In this document: positions 8,914-17,842 of the stretch, in pieces
Numbering within the stretch: position 1 is the stretch's first letter
Layout: each line of letters begins with the position of its first letter
Assembly (NCBI GenBank): GCA_044221335.1
Contig: JBGAPI010000020.1
Coordinates: 20,532-84,531, forward strand
DNA length: 64,000 bases
Source: JBGAPI01 sp044221335
Lineage (GTDB): Bacteria; Pseudomonadota; Gammaproteobacteria; Xanthomonadales; Ahniellaceae
Direction of reading: 5' to 3'
Program-made: the position numbers and the translations under genes
The notes under the pieces: model-generated
Told to the model about the DNA's origin: nothing
Databases searched by the model: none
Seen by the model: the letters and a program-made list of their open reading frames with translations, nothing else

Positions 8914-9941
8914 TGGAGGGACGCGGCTGGCTGTGGGGGCAGCTGATCCTGGCGTGGCTGCCGATGTGGGTGCTGTTCGCGCTGCTGATCCATCTGGCGC
9001 ACGGCACCCCGATCGGCAGCGCGGTGATCGGCGGTCTCCGGATGGTGGTGCCGGGCGCGTTGCTCGGCATCGCCGTCCACCGCTACACCCGCCGCACGCC
9101 CTGGCCGCATCCCTTCCGGTTCCGATTCCTGCTGGCGCACCTCGTCGCGGCATCGCTCTACGCCGTCGCCTGGCTGGCGCTGGTGAGCACCGTCGACACG
9201 CTGATCACCGGGCACCTGGTGCTCAACATCGGCACCACCATCGGACCCTTCCTGGTCACCGGCGTGTGGCTGTACGCGATGGTCGCCGCGGTCGCCTACG
9301 CCAACAGCGCGGCGCGGCGAGCGGCCGAGCTCGAGGCCGGGGCGGCCCGGATGCAGCTGTCCGAGCTGCGTGCGCAGCTGCATCCGCATTTCCTGTTCAA
9401 CGCGCTGCACACGGTGGTGCAGCTGATCCCGTCCGACCCGCGCGCCGCGACCCGCGCCGCCGAGCAGCTCGCGACCTCGCTGCGCGGCGTGCTGGAGGAG
9501 CAGCGGGATCTCATTCCGCTGGCCGAGGAGCTGTCCTTCGCCGAGCGCTATCTCGCGCTCGAGCAGCTTCGCTTCGGCGAACGCCTCCGCGTCCGGATCG
9601 AGGTCGATGCGAGCCTGCGCGATCTGCTCGTCCCGACTTTCGCCGTGCAGACCCTGGTCGAGAATGCGGTGCGCCACGGCGCCGCGCCGAAGGTCGAGGC
9701 GACCACGCTGACGGTGGCCGCGCGCCGCGAGGGCGGGCGGTTCTGCATCGAGGTGAGCGACGATGGCGTCGGCGTCGATCCGGCCGCACTGGGATCGTCC
9801 AGCGGTACCGGCCTCCGGCGCCTGCGTGAGCGCCTCGCCTGGCTGTACGGCGATGCGGCGCGGCTCGCGCTGGAGTCCGGTCCCGGACAGGGACTGCGCG
9901 CGAAGCTTTGGCTGCCGCTGCGCGACGAGGCGGTGGAGTGA
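8913..9941 (+). CDS. LytS/YehU-type sensor histidine kinase
   Basis: 342 residues. Four hydrophobic spans (about 6-27, 37-55, 73-95, 110-130) are followed by a His_kinase domain with the phosphoacceptor motif LHPHFLFNALH (H159) and an ATPase domain carrying the N-box LVENAVRHG and the G-box VSDDGVGVDP and GTGLRRLRERL. It autophosphorylates in response to an unknown membrane or periplasmic cue and passes phosphate to the LytTR regulator encoded next. Its ATG shares a base with the preceding stop and its TGA overlaps the next start. Confidence 0.92.
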   Translation: MEGRGWLWGQLILAWLPMWVLFALLIHLAHGTPIGSAVIGGLRMVVPGALLGIAVHRYTRRTPWPHPFRFRFLLAHLVAASLYAVAWLALVSTVDTLITGHLVLNIGTTIGPFLVTGVWLYAMVAAVAYANSAARRAAELEAGAARMQLSELRAQLHPHFLFNALHTVVQLIPSDPRAATRAAEQLATSLRGVLEEQRDLIPLAEELSFAERYLALEQLRFGERLRVRIEVDASLRDLLVPTFAVQTLVENAVRHGAAPKVEATTLTVAARREGGRFCIEVSDDGVGVDPAALGSSSGTGLRRLRERLAWLYGDAARLALESGPGQGLRAKLWLPLRDEAVE

Positions 9942-10684
9942 ACGAGGCCCGGCCGGTCAGCACGCTGGTCGTCGACGACGAGCCGCTCGCGCGCGCGGGA
10001 CTCGCGCGGCTCCTGGCCGAGGTCGAGTGGCTGCGCGTCGTCGGCGAGGCGGCGAGCGGTCCGGCGGCGTTGGAATCGATCGAACGCTGGCGTCCCGAGC
10101 TGGTCTTTCTCGATATCCAGATGCCGGGCTTCTCCGGCACCGATCTCCTGCCACGCCTGACGCACCGGCCGCTCGTCGTATTCACGACCGCGTTCGCGCA
10201 GCACGCCGTGACGGCGTTCGAGCTCGGCGCGCTCGACTACCTTCTGAAGCCCTTCGGCGAGGAGCGCCTTGCCGCCGCGCTGGAGCGGGTGCGCGCGACG
10301 ATCGGCGAGCCGCACGCGACGCTGGAACGCTACGGGGAGCTGTTCCAGCGCGCCCCGATCAGCCGCCTGTTCGTCCGCAGCGGCCGCAGCATCGTGCCGA
10401 TCGCGGTGGCCGACATCGCCTGGTTCGAGGCGGTCGGCGACTACATCGCCGCGCATGTCGGAGCATCGACGCACCTCCTGCACCTGTCGCTGAACCAGCT
10501 CGAGGAACGCCTCGACCCGGCGGCCTTCCTGCGCCTGCATCGCGGCCACATCGTCAATCTCGCCTGCGTCGCCAGTTTCCAGCGACAGACCGACGCCTCC
10601 CTGGTCGCCGTGCTGCGCGACGGAACCCGGCTCGCAGTGAGCCGGGCGCGGGCGCAGGAGTTGCGGGCGCTGGCGCGGGAATAG
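9938..10684 (+). CDS. LytTR-family response regulator
   Basis: 248 residues from GTG 9938, chosen because GTGA overlaps the stop of the kinase gene and the protein then begins just before the receiver strand TLVVDDEPLARAG. The receiver has acidic D13/D14, phospho-acceptor D59 in FLDIQMPG, and K104 in DYLLKPF. The C-terminal LytTR DNA-binding domain runs from about 145 (RLFVRSGRSIVPI, WFEAVGDYIAAH, FLRLHRGHIVN). It is the partner of the upstream kinase. A secreted repeat protein gene lies 117 bases downstream and is a natural candidate target. Confidence 0.93.
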   Translation: MNEARPVSTLVVDDEPLARAGLARLLAEVEWLRVVGEAASGPAALESIERWRPELVFLDIQMPGFSGTDLLPRLTHRPLVVFTTAFAQHAVTAFELGALDYLLKPFGEERLAAALERVRATIGEPHATLERYGELFQRAPISRLFVRSGRSIVPIAVADIAWFEAVGDYIAAHVGASTHLLHLSLNQLEERLDPAAFLRLHRGHIVNLACVASFQRQTDASLVAVLRDGTRLAVSRARAQELRALARE

Positions 10685-10801
10685 CCGACGTGGATGTCGT
10701 CCGGTCGTGATTCGCGCCGGAATCAGGGGCTTGCTCACGGGCGCCCTTGCTGCGATGGCTATACTGATGACGCGAATCGGGGTTCCGGCATGGAGGGCAT
10801 C

Positions 10802-13696
10802 ATGCGGAATGGCGCACGTGTGGCCGCGATCGTTGCGGCGCTCGGAATGGGGCTCGCGATGGCACCGGCGGCGTCCGCGACGCCGCCTGATCTTTCCTTC
10901 GTGCCCGCCCCGGACGCGGACGGCGTGTTCGACGGCGATGGTGCGTCGCCGAGTTTCGAGATCACCCTTCCCCCATCGAGCTTCCTGCTGCATGCGACGC
11001 CGACCGGGGGATCGGGGCCGGTCGATTGCCAGCTGGATGGCAGCTGTTCGAGCGTCGAGTGCCGCATCGACATCGTCAGCGGCGACCAGAGTGCGGCAGT
11101 CAGCAGCAATTCCGTGGCCTTCATCGGCGGCGGCAGCACGGCGGTACGGGATGTGCAGATCGACTGTCCGAAGGCCGGTCAGCCGGCCGGTGTCCTGGAC
11201 TCGCACGCGCGGCTGACCTGCACGCTGTGCAAGGGCATCACGCTGCAGCCGGACAAGTCGGCGATCTGCGGCCAGACCGTGGTCCGCGTCTGGGACGTGC
11301 TGTGTGCGGCGACCAGCACCCCGGAATTCAATTCCGTTCCGGCGAGCGCTCAGGCGATCGGGCTCGCCGCCGACGTCGGAAGCTCGGCGACCGCAACCCT
11401 GACGGTGAGCAACTCGGGAAGCGCGGCGCTGGACGTGACCCCGCGAGGACTGTCCGGCGTGCTCTCGATCCAGCCGGCGGTCAAGACGTCGATCGCGGCC
11501 GGTGCGAGCGCCGACTTCACCGTGAGCTGTGCGCCGACGGCATTCGGCGACATCACCTTGAACCTCGATCTGGCGAGCAATGACGCCGACGAAGTCGACA
11601 ACGTCTTCCCGGTGTCGTGCCACGGTCGTGCCGCCAACGCGGCCGCGGCGCCGGCCACCGGTTCGCCGATCAGCCTGCAGACCACCATCGGGAGCACCGC
11701 CAGCACCGTCATCACGGTGGCCAACAGCGGAGACCTCGCGCTGACGCTGGCGGCCTCCGCACCACCGCTGGGCAGCCCGTTCGCGCTGCAGCCGGACGGC
11801 AGCAGCGTCGCGCCCGGCGGCAGTCGCGCATTGACCCTGAGCTGCGTCGGCACCACCGTGGGAACCGTCAATGCCACGCTCGCGTTTGGCACCAACGCTC
11901 CGAACCTGCCGGGGCTGAGCTACCCGGTGAGCTGTCAGACGGTCGCCGGCGCCGAGCCTGTGTTCGGGAGCACCCCGGCTTCGGGGGGGACCCTCGACCT
12001 TGCGACGACGGTCGGCAGCAGCACCCAGAAGACCTTGCAGATCGACAACACGGGTGTCGGATCCCTGTCGGTCAGCGCCTCGCTCGGATCCGGCGTGCCG
12101 GCGGGACTGTTGTCGGTGACGCCGAGCATCTCCGTGGGTCCCGGCCAGAGCGGCATGCTGACCCTCGGCTGCAGCGGAGTCGGGCAGGCGGCCGGCCACT
12201 ACAGCACGAGCCTCGGACTGGTGACCAACGATCCGCAGCGGTCGTCCGCGGCCTACACGGTCAACTGCGACCTCGCGGCGGCGGCGGCGCCGGAATTCGC
12301 CTCGTCACCGGCCGCCGGAACGCTGGCGGTGACGGCGGAGCAGGGGCAGACCGCCAGCCTCGCGCTGGTGGTCAGCAACATCGGCAACGCACCGTTGACG
12401 ATCGGCAGCATCACCTTGCCGGTCGGGCCGAAGATCAGCCTGACGTCGCCGCAGGGACTGGCCACGCCGATCACGATCGCCGCCGGCGGAAGCCGCACCT
12501 TCAATGTCGGATGCGCGACCGGGAGCCTCGGCACGTTTTCCGACAGCTTCGGCTTCGCCACGAACGATTCCGACGAGTCGACGGTGAACTATCCGGTCAA
12601 TTGCACCGTGACCGCGAGTCATGCCGAGTTCGCCTCGCAGCCGGCGGCACCCGGAAATTTCCTGCTGCGTACCGTCAAGGGCACCGATGCCACCGCCAGC
12701 CTCGTGGTCAGCAATCTCGGAACGGCGACGCTGCAGGTCGCGCCGATCGGGGGCGCGTCGCCGCTCAGCATCACCTCCGCCCCGACCTGCACTCCCGGAA
12801 GCCCCTGCCTCGTCGCTCCCGGGGCGAGCTTTGCCTTCTCGGTCCGCTGCTCCGCCGCCAGCGCCGGCGTCTTCGATCGCAGCTTCGTCCTCAGCACCAA
12901 CGACAGCGACGAGTCTTCGGTCAATTTCAACGTGCGCTGCCAGATCGACCCGCCGCCGGCCGCGCTCGCGTCCGTACCGGCCCCCGATGCGATCATCAGC
13001 ATCAACGGGACCGCCGGCAGCCTGGCATCCTCGAGTCTCCAGGTCAGCAACGCCGGCGCCGTCGGTGCGTCCGCGCTTCATGTCGACGCGAGCGGGCTTG
13101 TCACGCCGCTGTCGGTCTCGCCGGCAAGTGTCGATGTGGCGGTCGGCACGCCGCGCAACCTGTCGATCTCCTGCAGTTCCGCCATCCCCGGGACGTTCAG
13201 CCAGGTCTTGAGCCTCGCCAGCAGCGACCCGGCCCGACCGCTGGCGCGGTACACGATCAACTGCATCATGGCCCCGCCGCCGGGTCCGGAGTTCGATGCG
13301 CTGCCGCCGGCGAACACCATTCTCCCGATCGCCGCTATCGCCGGTCTGAGGAGCTCCAGCAACATCCGGATCTTCAACCGCGGCAGCACCAGCCTCACGG
13401 TGTCCGCCACGCAGAGCGGCGGCCCCGCCATCGCCGCGACCACGCCGGGCAGCCCGATCGCCGCCGGCGGCTTCACCGACATGCAGGTGTCCTGCGGTGG
13501 GACCCAGCGCGGCCAGTTCCTCGGCACGCTCACCCTGACGACCAACGACGCCGACGAGGGCACGGTGAACTTCTACGTGTCCTGCACCGTGTCGTCCGGG
13601 GTGCCGGTCAGCAAGCGTCTGCGGACGGTGCTTCTGGGCAGCGCCTTCGCGAATGGGGTCGTCAATCTCGAGGTCTTCAAGGACGGGTTCGAATGA
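10802..13696 (+). CDS. Secreted choice-of-anchor-D repeat protein with C-terminal FKDGFE tail
   Basis: 964 residues. Signal peptide (residues 1-26, ending ASA). A Cys-containing N-terminal domain of about 150 residues is followed by seven tandem Ig-like repeats of about 100 residues, related to the choice-of-anchor D/HYDIN type. Each has a strand such as TLTVSNSGSAALDV and ends near SNDxDExxxxxPVSC, with a conserved cysteine pair. The last residues are NLEVFKDGFE, a tail shared with two other exported proteins in this window. ATG 10802 is preferred over ATG 10790 because GGAGG lies at ideal spacing. It is probably extracellular or surface-bound, with adhesion or matrix roles possible but unproven. 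A small secreted protein gene follows 26 bases later. Confidence 0.82.
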   Translation: MRNGARVAAIVAALGMGLAMAPAASATPPDLSFVPAPDADGVFDGDGASPSFEITLPPSSFLLHATPTGGSGPVDCQLDGSCSSVECRIDIVSGDQSAAVSSNSVAFIGGGSTAVRDVQIDCPKAGQPAGVLDSHARLTCTLCKGITLQPDKSAICGQTVVRVWDVLCAATSTPEFNSVPASAQAIGLAADVGSSATATLTVSNSGSAALDVTPRGLSGVLSIQPAVKTSIAAGASADFTVSCAPTAFGDITLNLDLASNDADEVDNVFPVSCHGRAANAAAAPATGSPISLQTTIGSTASTVITVANSGDLALTLAASAPPLGSPFALQPDGSSVAPGGSRALTLSCVGTTVGTVNATLAFGTNAPNLPGLSYPVSCQTVAGAEPVFGSTPASGGTLDLATTVGSSTQKTLQIDNTGVGSLSVSASLGSGVPAGLLSVTPSISVGPGQSGMLTLGCSGVGQAAGHYSTSLGLVTNDPQRSSAAYTVNCDLAAAAAPEFASSPAAGTLAVTAEQGQTASLALVVSNIGNAPLTIGSITLPVGPKISLTSPQGLATPITIAAGGSRTFNVGCATGSLGTFSDSFGFATNDSDESTVNYPVNCTVTASHAEFASQPAAPGNFLLRTVKGTDATASLVVSNLGTATLQVAPIGGASPLSITSAPTCTPGSPCLVAPGASFAFSVRCSAASAGVFDRSFVLSTNDSDESSVNFNVRCQIDPPPAALASVPAPDAIISINGTAGSLASSSLQVSNAGAVGASALHVDASGLVTPLSVSPASVDVAVGTPRNLSISCSSAIPGTFSQVLSLASSDPARPLARYTINCIMAPPPGPEFDALPPANTILPIAAIAGLRSSSNIRIFNRGSTSLTVSATQSGGPAIAATTPGSPIAAGGFTDMQVSCGGTQRGQFLGTLTLTTNDADEGTVNFYVSCTVSSGVPVSKRLRTVLLGSAFANGVVNLEVFKDGFE

Positions 13697-13722
13697 GCGG
13701 TTTGCGATCCGTGGAGGTCATC

Positions 13723-14100
13723 ATGAAAGTGAAGTCGATTCGTCTCCTGATGTCGGCCGCCGTCGCCGCGCTGTGCAGCGCGGGTGCGTCGGCGAACTGC
13801 TTCAACAACGGCACCGTCTGGTGCGACGGTGCGGTCCGCGGCATCCACGTGCGGGGGGACGGCAAGGTCCTGGTGTCCCTCGGCAACTCGGTGGGTGGCG
13901 CGCTCGGCTGCGGAACGCTGGCGGCGCCGGTCGGCGCGCCAGCGGCGGAATACGTGATGATCGATCCCGCGCTGCCGCAGTATGCGGAGAAGTACCAGGC
14001 CGTACTGGTGGCGGGAGCCGCACTGTCGAGCGTTCTGGTCTATCTGGTTCCGAACGCGCAGGGGCAGTGCGCGATTTCCGCGTTCATGGTGATTCCCTGA
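13723..14100 (+). CDS. Small secreted protein of unknown function
   Basis: 125 residues. A signal peptide (MKVKSIRLLMSAAVAALCSAGASA) precedes a mature part of about 100 residues with four cysteines (NCFNNGTVWC, LGCGTL, QGQCAIS), suggesting two disulphides, and alternating beta strands (KVLVSLGNS, AVLVAGAALSSVLVYLV). I do not recognise the family. The ribosome site GGAGGTCATC is strong and resembles the one before the upstream repeat-protein gene; with a 26-base gap the two are probably one transcript. Confidence 0.72.
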   Translation: MKVKSIRLLMSAAVAALCSAGASANCFNNGTVWCDGAVRGIHVRGDGKVLVSLGNSVGGALGCGTLAAPVGAPAAEYVMIDPALPQYAEKYQAVLVAGAALSSVLVYLVPNAQGQCAISAFMVIP

Positions 14101-14241
14101 GGCGGCCGCCGCGGCCGTCCATCGATGCGGCTACCCCGGCGCCGGCGGGTGCCGCGTCACCGGCACGCTGCGCGGGCCGCCGATGCGATCTCGGTCGATG
14201 GCGGGTCCGGTGGCCGATGTCGGCGAGGATCCGGTCGACCC

Positions 14242-14272
14242 AAACGAAAACGCCAGCAGAGGGCTGCTGGCG
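14242..14272 (-). terminator. Intrinsic terminator of tRNA-Val
   Basis: Reading leftward, a perfect 9-base stem CGCCAGCAG/CTGCTGGCG with a 4-base loop is followed by TTTTCGTTT, 16 bases after the tRNA 3' end. Confidence 0.85.
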
Positions 14273-14287
14273 TCTCGTCGTTCGAGT

Positions 14288-14362
14288 TGGTGGGCGCAAC
14301 AGGGATCGAACCTGTGACCCCTACCATGTCAAGGTAGTGCTCTACCGCTGAGCTATGCGCCC
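14288..14362 (-). tRNA. tRNA-Val (anticodon GAC)
   Basis: The minus strand folds as a complete cloverleaf: acceptor GGGCGCA/TGCGCCC, D-loop AGCGGTAGAGC, anticodon loop CTTGACA with GAC, T-arm with GGTTCGATCC, discriminator A and an encoded CCA (14288-14290). 75 bases including CCA. Confidence 0.96.
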
Positions 14363-14403
14363 AACTCGGGCCTTGCGACGGATTGCCGTCGCGAGGGGCG
14401 CGC

Positions 14404-14432
14404 ACCTTACCAGAGCTTGCGACGAGGTTCAA
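14404..14432 (-). promoter_or_regulatory. Probable sigma-70 promoter of tRNA-Val
   Basis: On the minus strand: TTGAAC (-35), 17-base spacer, TAAGGT (-10), then a GC-rich discriminator as in stringently controlled stable-RNA promoters. A small hairpin (GCGACGG-CAAT-CCGTCGC) lies in the leader before the tRNA. Confidence 0.5.
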
Positions 14433-14442
14433 CGCCTCGCTT

Positions 14443-14633
14443 GGGAATTCGCTGCGCGAATTCCCCTGGCCGGGCTTCGCCCGACAAGAGCGGAGGATGG
14501 GTCAAAAGCCAATGCAATGGCCGCCCTTGCTCTTGGGCCGCATTTCGCTGTTCCGTCTTGCCGCGTTCCCTGCTGGAGGGAAGCCACCTTCGCGGCGCAG
14601 CCGCGAATTGCAAGATTCGCGCAGCGAATCTTG
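14443..14633. repeat. Short perfect hairpins in the tRNA-Val/kbp intergenic region
   Basis: The 306-base gap 14363-14668 holds no convincing gene. It contains two perfect 10-base palindromes with 3-base loops: GGGAATTCGC/GCGAATTCCC (14443-14465) and CAAGATTCGC/GCGAATCTTG (14611-14633). Together with 41190-41220 and 8234-8271 they look like related small palindromes built on a GAATTCGC-like core. One may help end kbp transcription, but neither has a T-tract. Confidence 0.6.
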
Positions 14634-14668
14634 AGGCGCCGCGAATTTTCGGCGCCACAAGGTCCGGA

Positions 14669-15187
14669 CTAGTGCGCGGCGGGAATCCGCAGCACCTGCC
14701 CCGGGTAGATGTGGTCGGCGTCCTTCAGCATCGGCTTGTTCGCCTCGAAGATCACCGGGTACTTGTTGGCATTGCCGTAGACCTTCTTCGCGATCGCGGA
14801 GAGGGTGTCGCCCTTGACCACCGTGTAGGTACTGGACGTCCAGCCCTCCGCCGGCTTCGCCGCGCCGCCACCGCCGCCGGAGGCGGCTGCGCCCGCCGGA
14901 GCAGCGGGCGCCGCCGGAGCCGCGCCGGCGATGGCCAGTTGATCGTCGACCTGGGAGACGCCCTGGACGTTGCCGACGATCAGGATGACCTTCTCCTTCG
15001 TCGCCTGGTCCGGCACTTGGCCTTCGGCCACCACCACCCCGTTCTTCAGCGTGAATTTCAGGCCATCGGCATGGATGCCGGTCTTGGCGACATGTTCCTT
15101 CAGCGAGACGTAGGCTTCCTCGGCCTTCGGGGCGGAGGAACCGAAGATCTTGGCGCCGACGGTGGAGGCGAAATCGAATAGACCCAT
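14669..15187 (-). CDS. kbp: Potassium-binding protein Kbp/YgaU (BON + LysM)
   Basis: 172 residues, slightly longer than E. coli Kbp (149). It starts MGLFDFASTVGAKIF like Kbp. A BON domain (about 25-85: LKNGVVVAEGQV, ILIVGNVQGVSQVDDQL), a Gly/Ala-rich linker (about 88-115) and a C-terminal LysM domain (YTVVKGDTLSAIAKKVYG, IYPGQVLRIP) follow in order. Kbp is a cytoplasmic K+ sensor/binding protein that helps growth at high potassium; there is no signal peptide, consistent with that. The linker is longer and richer in A and G than in E. coli. Confidence 0.9.
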   Translation of the reverse strand: MGLFDFASTVGAKIFGSSAPKAEEAYVSLKEHVAKTGIHADGLKFTLKNGVVVAEGQVPDQATKEKVILIVGNVQGVSQVDDQLAIAGAAPAAPAAPAGAAASGGGGGAAKPAEGWTSSTYTVVKGDTLSAIAKKVYGNANKYPVIFEANKPMLKDADHIYPGQVLRIPAAH

Positions 15188-15280
15188 GATGCACGCTCCG
15201 TGTGGGTGGTGAGGGGCATCGAGGATGCCACGTCAGGCATGAACGCGGTGACACACGTTGTGGCTCTGGTAGCGGGGCCC

Positions 15281-15365
15281 TTGTGGGAGGGGCGCGAGAC
15301 CCGATCGGGGTCGCTGAAGCGTCGGGGCTTGCGCCCCTCACGCATCGCGGCTTGCGCCGCTCCCA
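15281..15365. repeat. Second REP-like family (GTGGGAGGGGCGCGAG type)
   Basis: The 356-base gap 15188-15543 holds no supported gene. It carries TGTGGGAGGGGCGCGAG followed by CCCGAT and, further on, inverted halves CGGGGCTTGCGCCCCTC and CGCGGCTTGCGCCGCTCCC. A close relative lies at 63569-63690. Xanthomonadales intergenic repeats of the GTAGGAGCGGC-type are similar. Confidence 0.6.
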
Positions 15366-15436
15366 TCAAACATCACGATTCCTGATGGAGCCCGATTGCC
15401 TGGACTTCGAAGCCGGTGTATCGCTCCCACAAACCT

Positions 15437-15459
15437 GGCCCGGCGCTGAGCGCCGGGCC
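15437..15459 (-). terminator. Possible terminator downstream of uvrB
   Basis: A perfect 10-base stem GGCCCGGCGC/GCGCCGGGCC with a 3-base loop lies 85 bases past the uvrB stop. In the leftward direction it is followed by AGGTTTGTG, a weak T-tract. Confidence 0.4.
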
Positions 15460-15543
15460 GTCCCCTTGACTCAAGGGGGCTCACACAGCCGCTTCGTTTG
15501 CTCACGACAGCGGCAGAGCATGTCCGCGCAGAACGCTCCCACA

Positions 15544-17577
15544 TCACGCGTCGAGCATCGCCGCCCGGATCTTCTGCAGCACGTCGCGCAACCGCGCTGC
15601 CTCCTCGAACTCGAGGTCCTTCGCGTGCTGGTACATCTTCGCCTCGAGCGTCTTCGCCTCGGCGGCGAGGCGGTCGGGCGTCCAGCGCCGGTAGTCGGTC
15701 GCGGGTTCGGCGACCTGACGCTGCGGCTGGCGGTTGCCCTTCATCTTAGGGGCGTTGTCGTGGGTCAGCGCTTCGCGGGCGCCTTCCATGATGTCGACGA
15801 TCTTCTTCGACACCGAGCGCGGCGTGATGCCGTGGATGCGGTTGTGCTCGAGCTGGTGGTTGCGGCGGCGGTCGGTCTCGTCGATCGCGGCCTGCATCGA
15901 GCGGGTGATGCGGTCGGCGTAGAGGATGGCCTTGCCGCGCAGGTTTCGCGCGGCGCGGCCGATGGTCTGGATCAGCGAGCCGGCGGAGCGCAGGAAGCCC
16001 TCCTTGTCGGCGTCGAGGATCGCCACCAGCGAGACCTCGGGCATGTCGAGGCCCTCGCGCAGCAGATTGATGCCGACCAGTACGTCGAAGGCGCCGAGGC
16101 GGAGGTCGCGCAGGATCTCGACGCGCTCTACCGTCTCCACGTCGGAGTGCAGATAGCGCACCTTGACCCCGTGCTCGCCCAGGTATTCGGTGAGGTTCTC
16201 GGCCATCCGCTTGGTCAGCGTGGTCACCAGCACGCGGTCGCCCTGGGCGACGCGCAGGTTGACCTCGGAGAGCAGGTCGTCGACCTGGGTGGCCACCGGC
16301 CGGATCTCGACCTCGGGATCGACCAGGCCGGTCGGGCGCGCGACCAGCTCGATCACCTGGCCCTCGGACTTGCCGAGCTCGTAGGCCGCCGGCGTCGCCG
16401 ACACGTAGATCGAGCGCGGCGCGCGACGCTCGAACTCGTCGAACATCAGCGGTCGGTTGTCCAGCGCCGAGGGCAGGCGGAAGCCGTACTCGACCAGGTT
16501 CTCCTTGCGCGAGCGGTCGCCCTTGTACATGCCGCCGAGCTGCGGCAGCGTGACGTGGGACTCGTCGATCACCAGCAGCGAATCCGCCGGGAGGTAGTCG
16601 AACAGGCAGGGCGGCGGCTCGCCTGGCGAGCGGCCGGTCAGGTGCCGCGAGTAGTTCTCGATGCCCTTGCAGAAGCCGATCTCGGCCATCATCTCGAGGT
16701 CGTACATCGTGCGCTCGCGCAGGCGCTGCGCCTCGACCAGCTTGTTGTCGCGGTAGAGCTGCTCCAGCCGCTCCGGCAGCTCCAGCTTGATCGACTCGAT
16801 CGCCTCCAGCACGGTGCGGCGGGTCGTCGCGTAATGGGTCTTCGGATAGATGGTGAATCGCGGCAGCTTGCGCAGCACGACGCCGGTCAGCGGGTCGAAC
16901 TGGCTGATCGCCTCGATCTCGCCGTCGAACAGCTCGACCCTGAGCGCCTCGATCTCGGATTCCGCCGGGAACACGTCGATGGTCTCGCCGCGCACCCGAT
17001 AGGTGCCGCGGCGCAGCTCGTAGTCGCCGCGCTGGTACTGCAGCTCGGTGAGGCGGCGCAGCAGCTCGCGCTGGTCGATGCGGTCGCCGCGCACCAGGTG
17101 CAGCACGACCTTGAAGTATTCGTTGGGATCGCCGAGACCGTAGATCGCCGAGACCGTCGCCACGATCAGCGCGTCCTTGCGCTCGAGCAGCGCCTTGGTG
17201 GCGGACAGGCGCATCTGCTCGATGTGCTCGTTCACCGAGGAGTCCTTCTCGATGTAGGTGTCGGAGGACGGGATGTAGGCCTCGGGCTGGTAGTAGTCGT
17301 AGTAGGAGACGAAGTATTCGACCGCGTTGTGCGGGAAGAACTCCTTGAACTCGCCGTAGAGCTGCGCGGCCAGCGTCTTGTTCGGCGCCATCACCAGGGT
17401 CGGGCGCTGCACCGCCTCGACGACGTTCGCGATGGTGTAGGTCTTGCCGGAGCCGGTGACGCCGAGCAGGGTCTGGTGCGCGAGGCCGGCCTCGAAGCCG
17501 TCGATCAGGCGGCGGATCGCCTGCGGCTGGTCGCCGGCGGGCTGGTAGGGAGCGACGAGCTGGAAGCGGTCGGTCAC
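15544..17577 (-). CDS. uvrB: UvrABC system protein B
   Basis: 677 residues, full length. UvrB is the damage-verifying helicase-like subunit of nucleotide excision repair that receives DNA from UvrA and positions UvrC. Visible: Walker A GVTGSGKTYT (39-48), the YDYYQPEAYIP beta-hairpin region, LVIDESHVTLPQ (DEAH-like box), GLDMPEVSLVAILDADKEGF, and the C-terminal UVR motif KDLEFEEAARLRD that contacts UvrC. The start is GTG 17577, with GGAAC just upstream. I saw no clear LexA box in the upstream sequence, which instead carries a 23-base tandem array. Confidence 0.97.
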   Translation of the reverse strand: MTDRFQLVAPYQPAGDQPQAIRRLIDGFEAGLAHQTLLGVTGSGKTYTIANVVEAVQRPTLVMAPNKTLAAQLYGEFKEFFPHNAVEYFVSYYDYYQPEAYIPSSDTYIEKDSSVNEHIEQMRLSATKALLERKDALIVATVSAIYGLGDPNEYFKVVLHLVRGDRIDQRELLRRLTELQYQRGDYELRRGTYRVRGETIDVFPAESEIEALRVELFDGEIEAISQFDPLTGVVLRKLPRFTIYPKTHYATTRRTVLEAIESIKLELPERLEQLYRDNKLVEAQRLRERTMYDLEMMAEIGFCKGIENYSRHLTGRSPGEPPPCLFDYLPADSLLVIDESHVTLPQLGGMYKGDRSRKENLVEYGFRLPSALDNRPLMFDEFERRAPRSIYVSATPAAYELGKSEGQVIELVARPTGLVDPEVEIRPVATQVDDLLSEVNLRVAQGDRVLVTTLTKRMAENLTEYLGEHGVKVRYLHSDVETVERVEILRDLRLGAFDVLVGINLLREGLDMPEVSLVAILDADKEGFLRSAGSLIQTIGRAARNLRGKAILYADRITRSMQAAIDETDRRRNHQLEHNRIHGITPRSVSKKIVDIMEGAREALTHDNAPKMKGNRQPQRQVAEPATDYRRWTPDRLAAEAKTLEAKMYQHAKDLEFEEAARLRDVLQKIRAAMLDA

Positions 17578-17649
17578 GGCGGTTCCGGGTCGGCAGAGCC
17601 GGCGATTCTATCCCGCCCCGGTCGACGCCGACCGGCGACCATCGTCGCC

Positions 17650-17764
17650 GATTTCCTACACGGCCTCGAATTGAATTCCTAGGCCACGACGCAGCGAATT
17701 CCTGCGCGACGACGCAGCGAATTCCTACGCGACGGCGCGGCGATTTCCTACGCGACGACGCGGC
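17650..17764. repeat. 23-base tandem array, five copies
   Basis: Units begin at 17650, 17673, 17696, 17719 and 17742, exactly 23 bases apart. The consensus is GAATTCCTACGCGACGACG followed by CRGC, with a few substitutions per unit. It sits in the divergent promoter region between uvrB (leftward) and the pseudopilin gene (rightward). Confidence 0.85.
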
Positions 17765-17842
17765 GGCATCGAGGCGACCGCCGCTGGCGTCCGGCGTAGT
17801 GTCGTCTCCGGCCGCAGGGAAGCGGCATCGTGGAGCAGGAGC

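Noticed and set aside
14611..14633. Terminator of kbp
   Set aside because: A perfect stem but no T-tract in the leftward direction; kept only as a palindrome.
15202..17682. 826-codon open frame antisense to uvrB
   Set aside because: Fully explained by codon bias of uvrB on the other strand; no domain or signal is visible.
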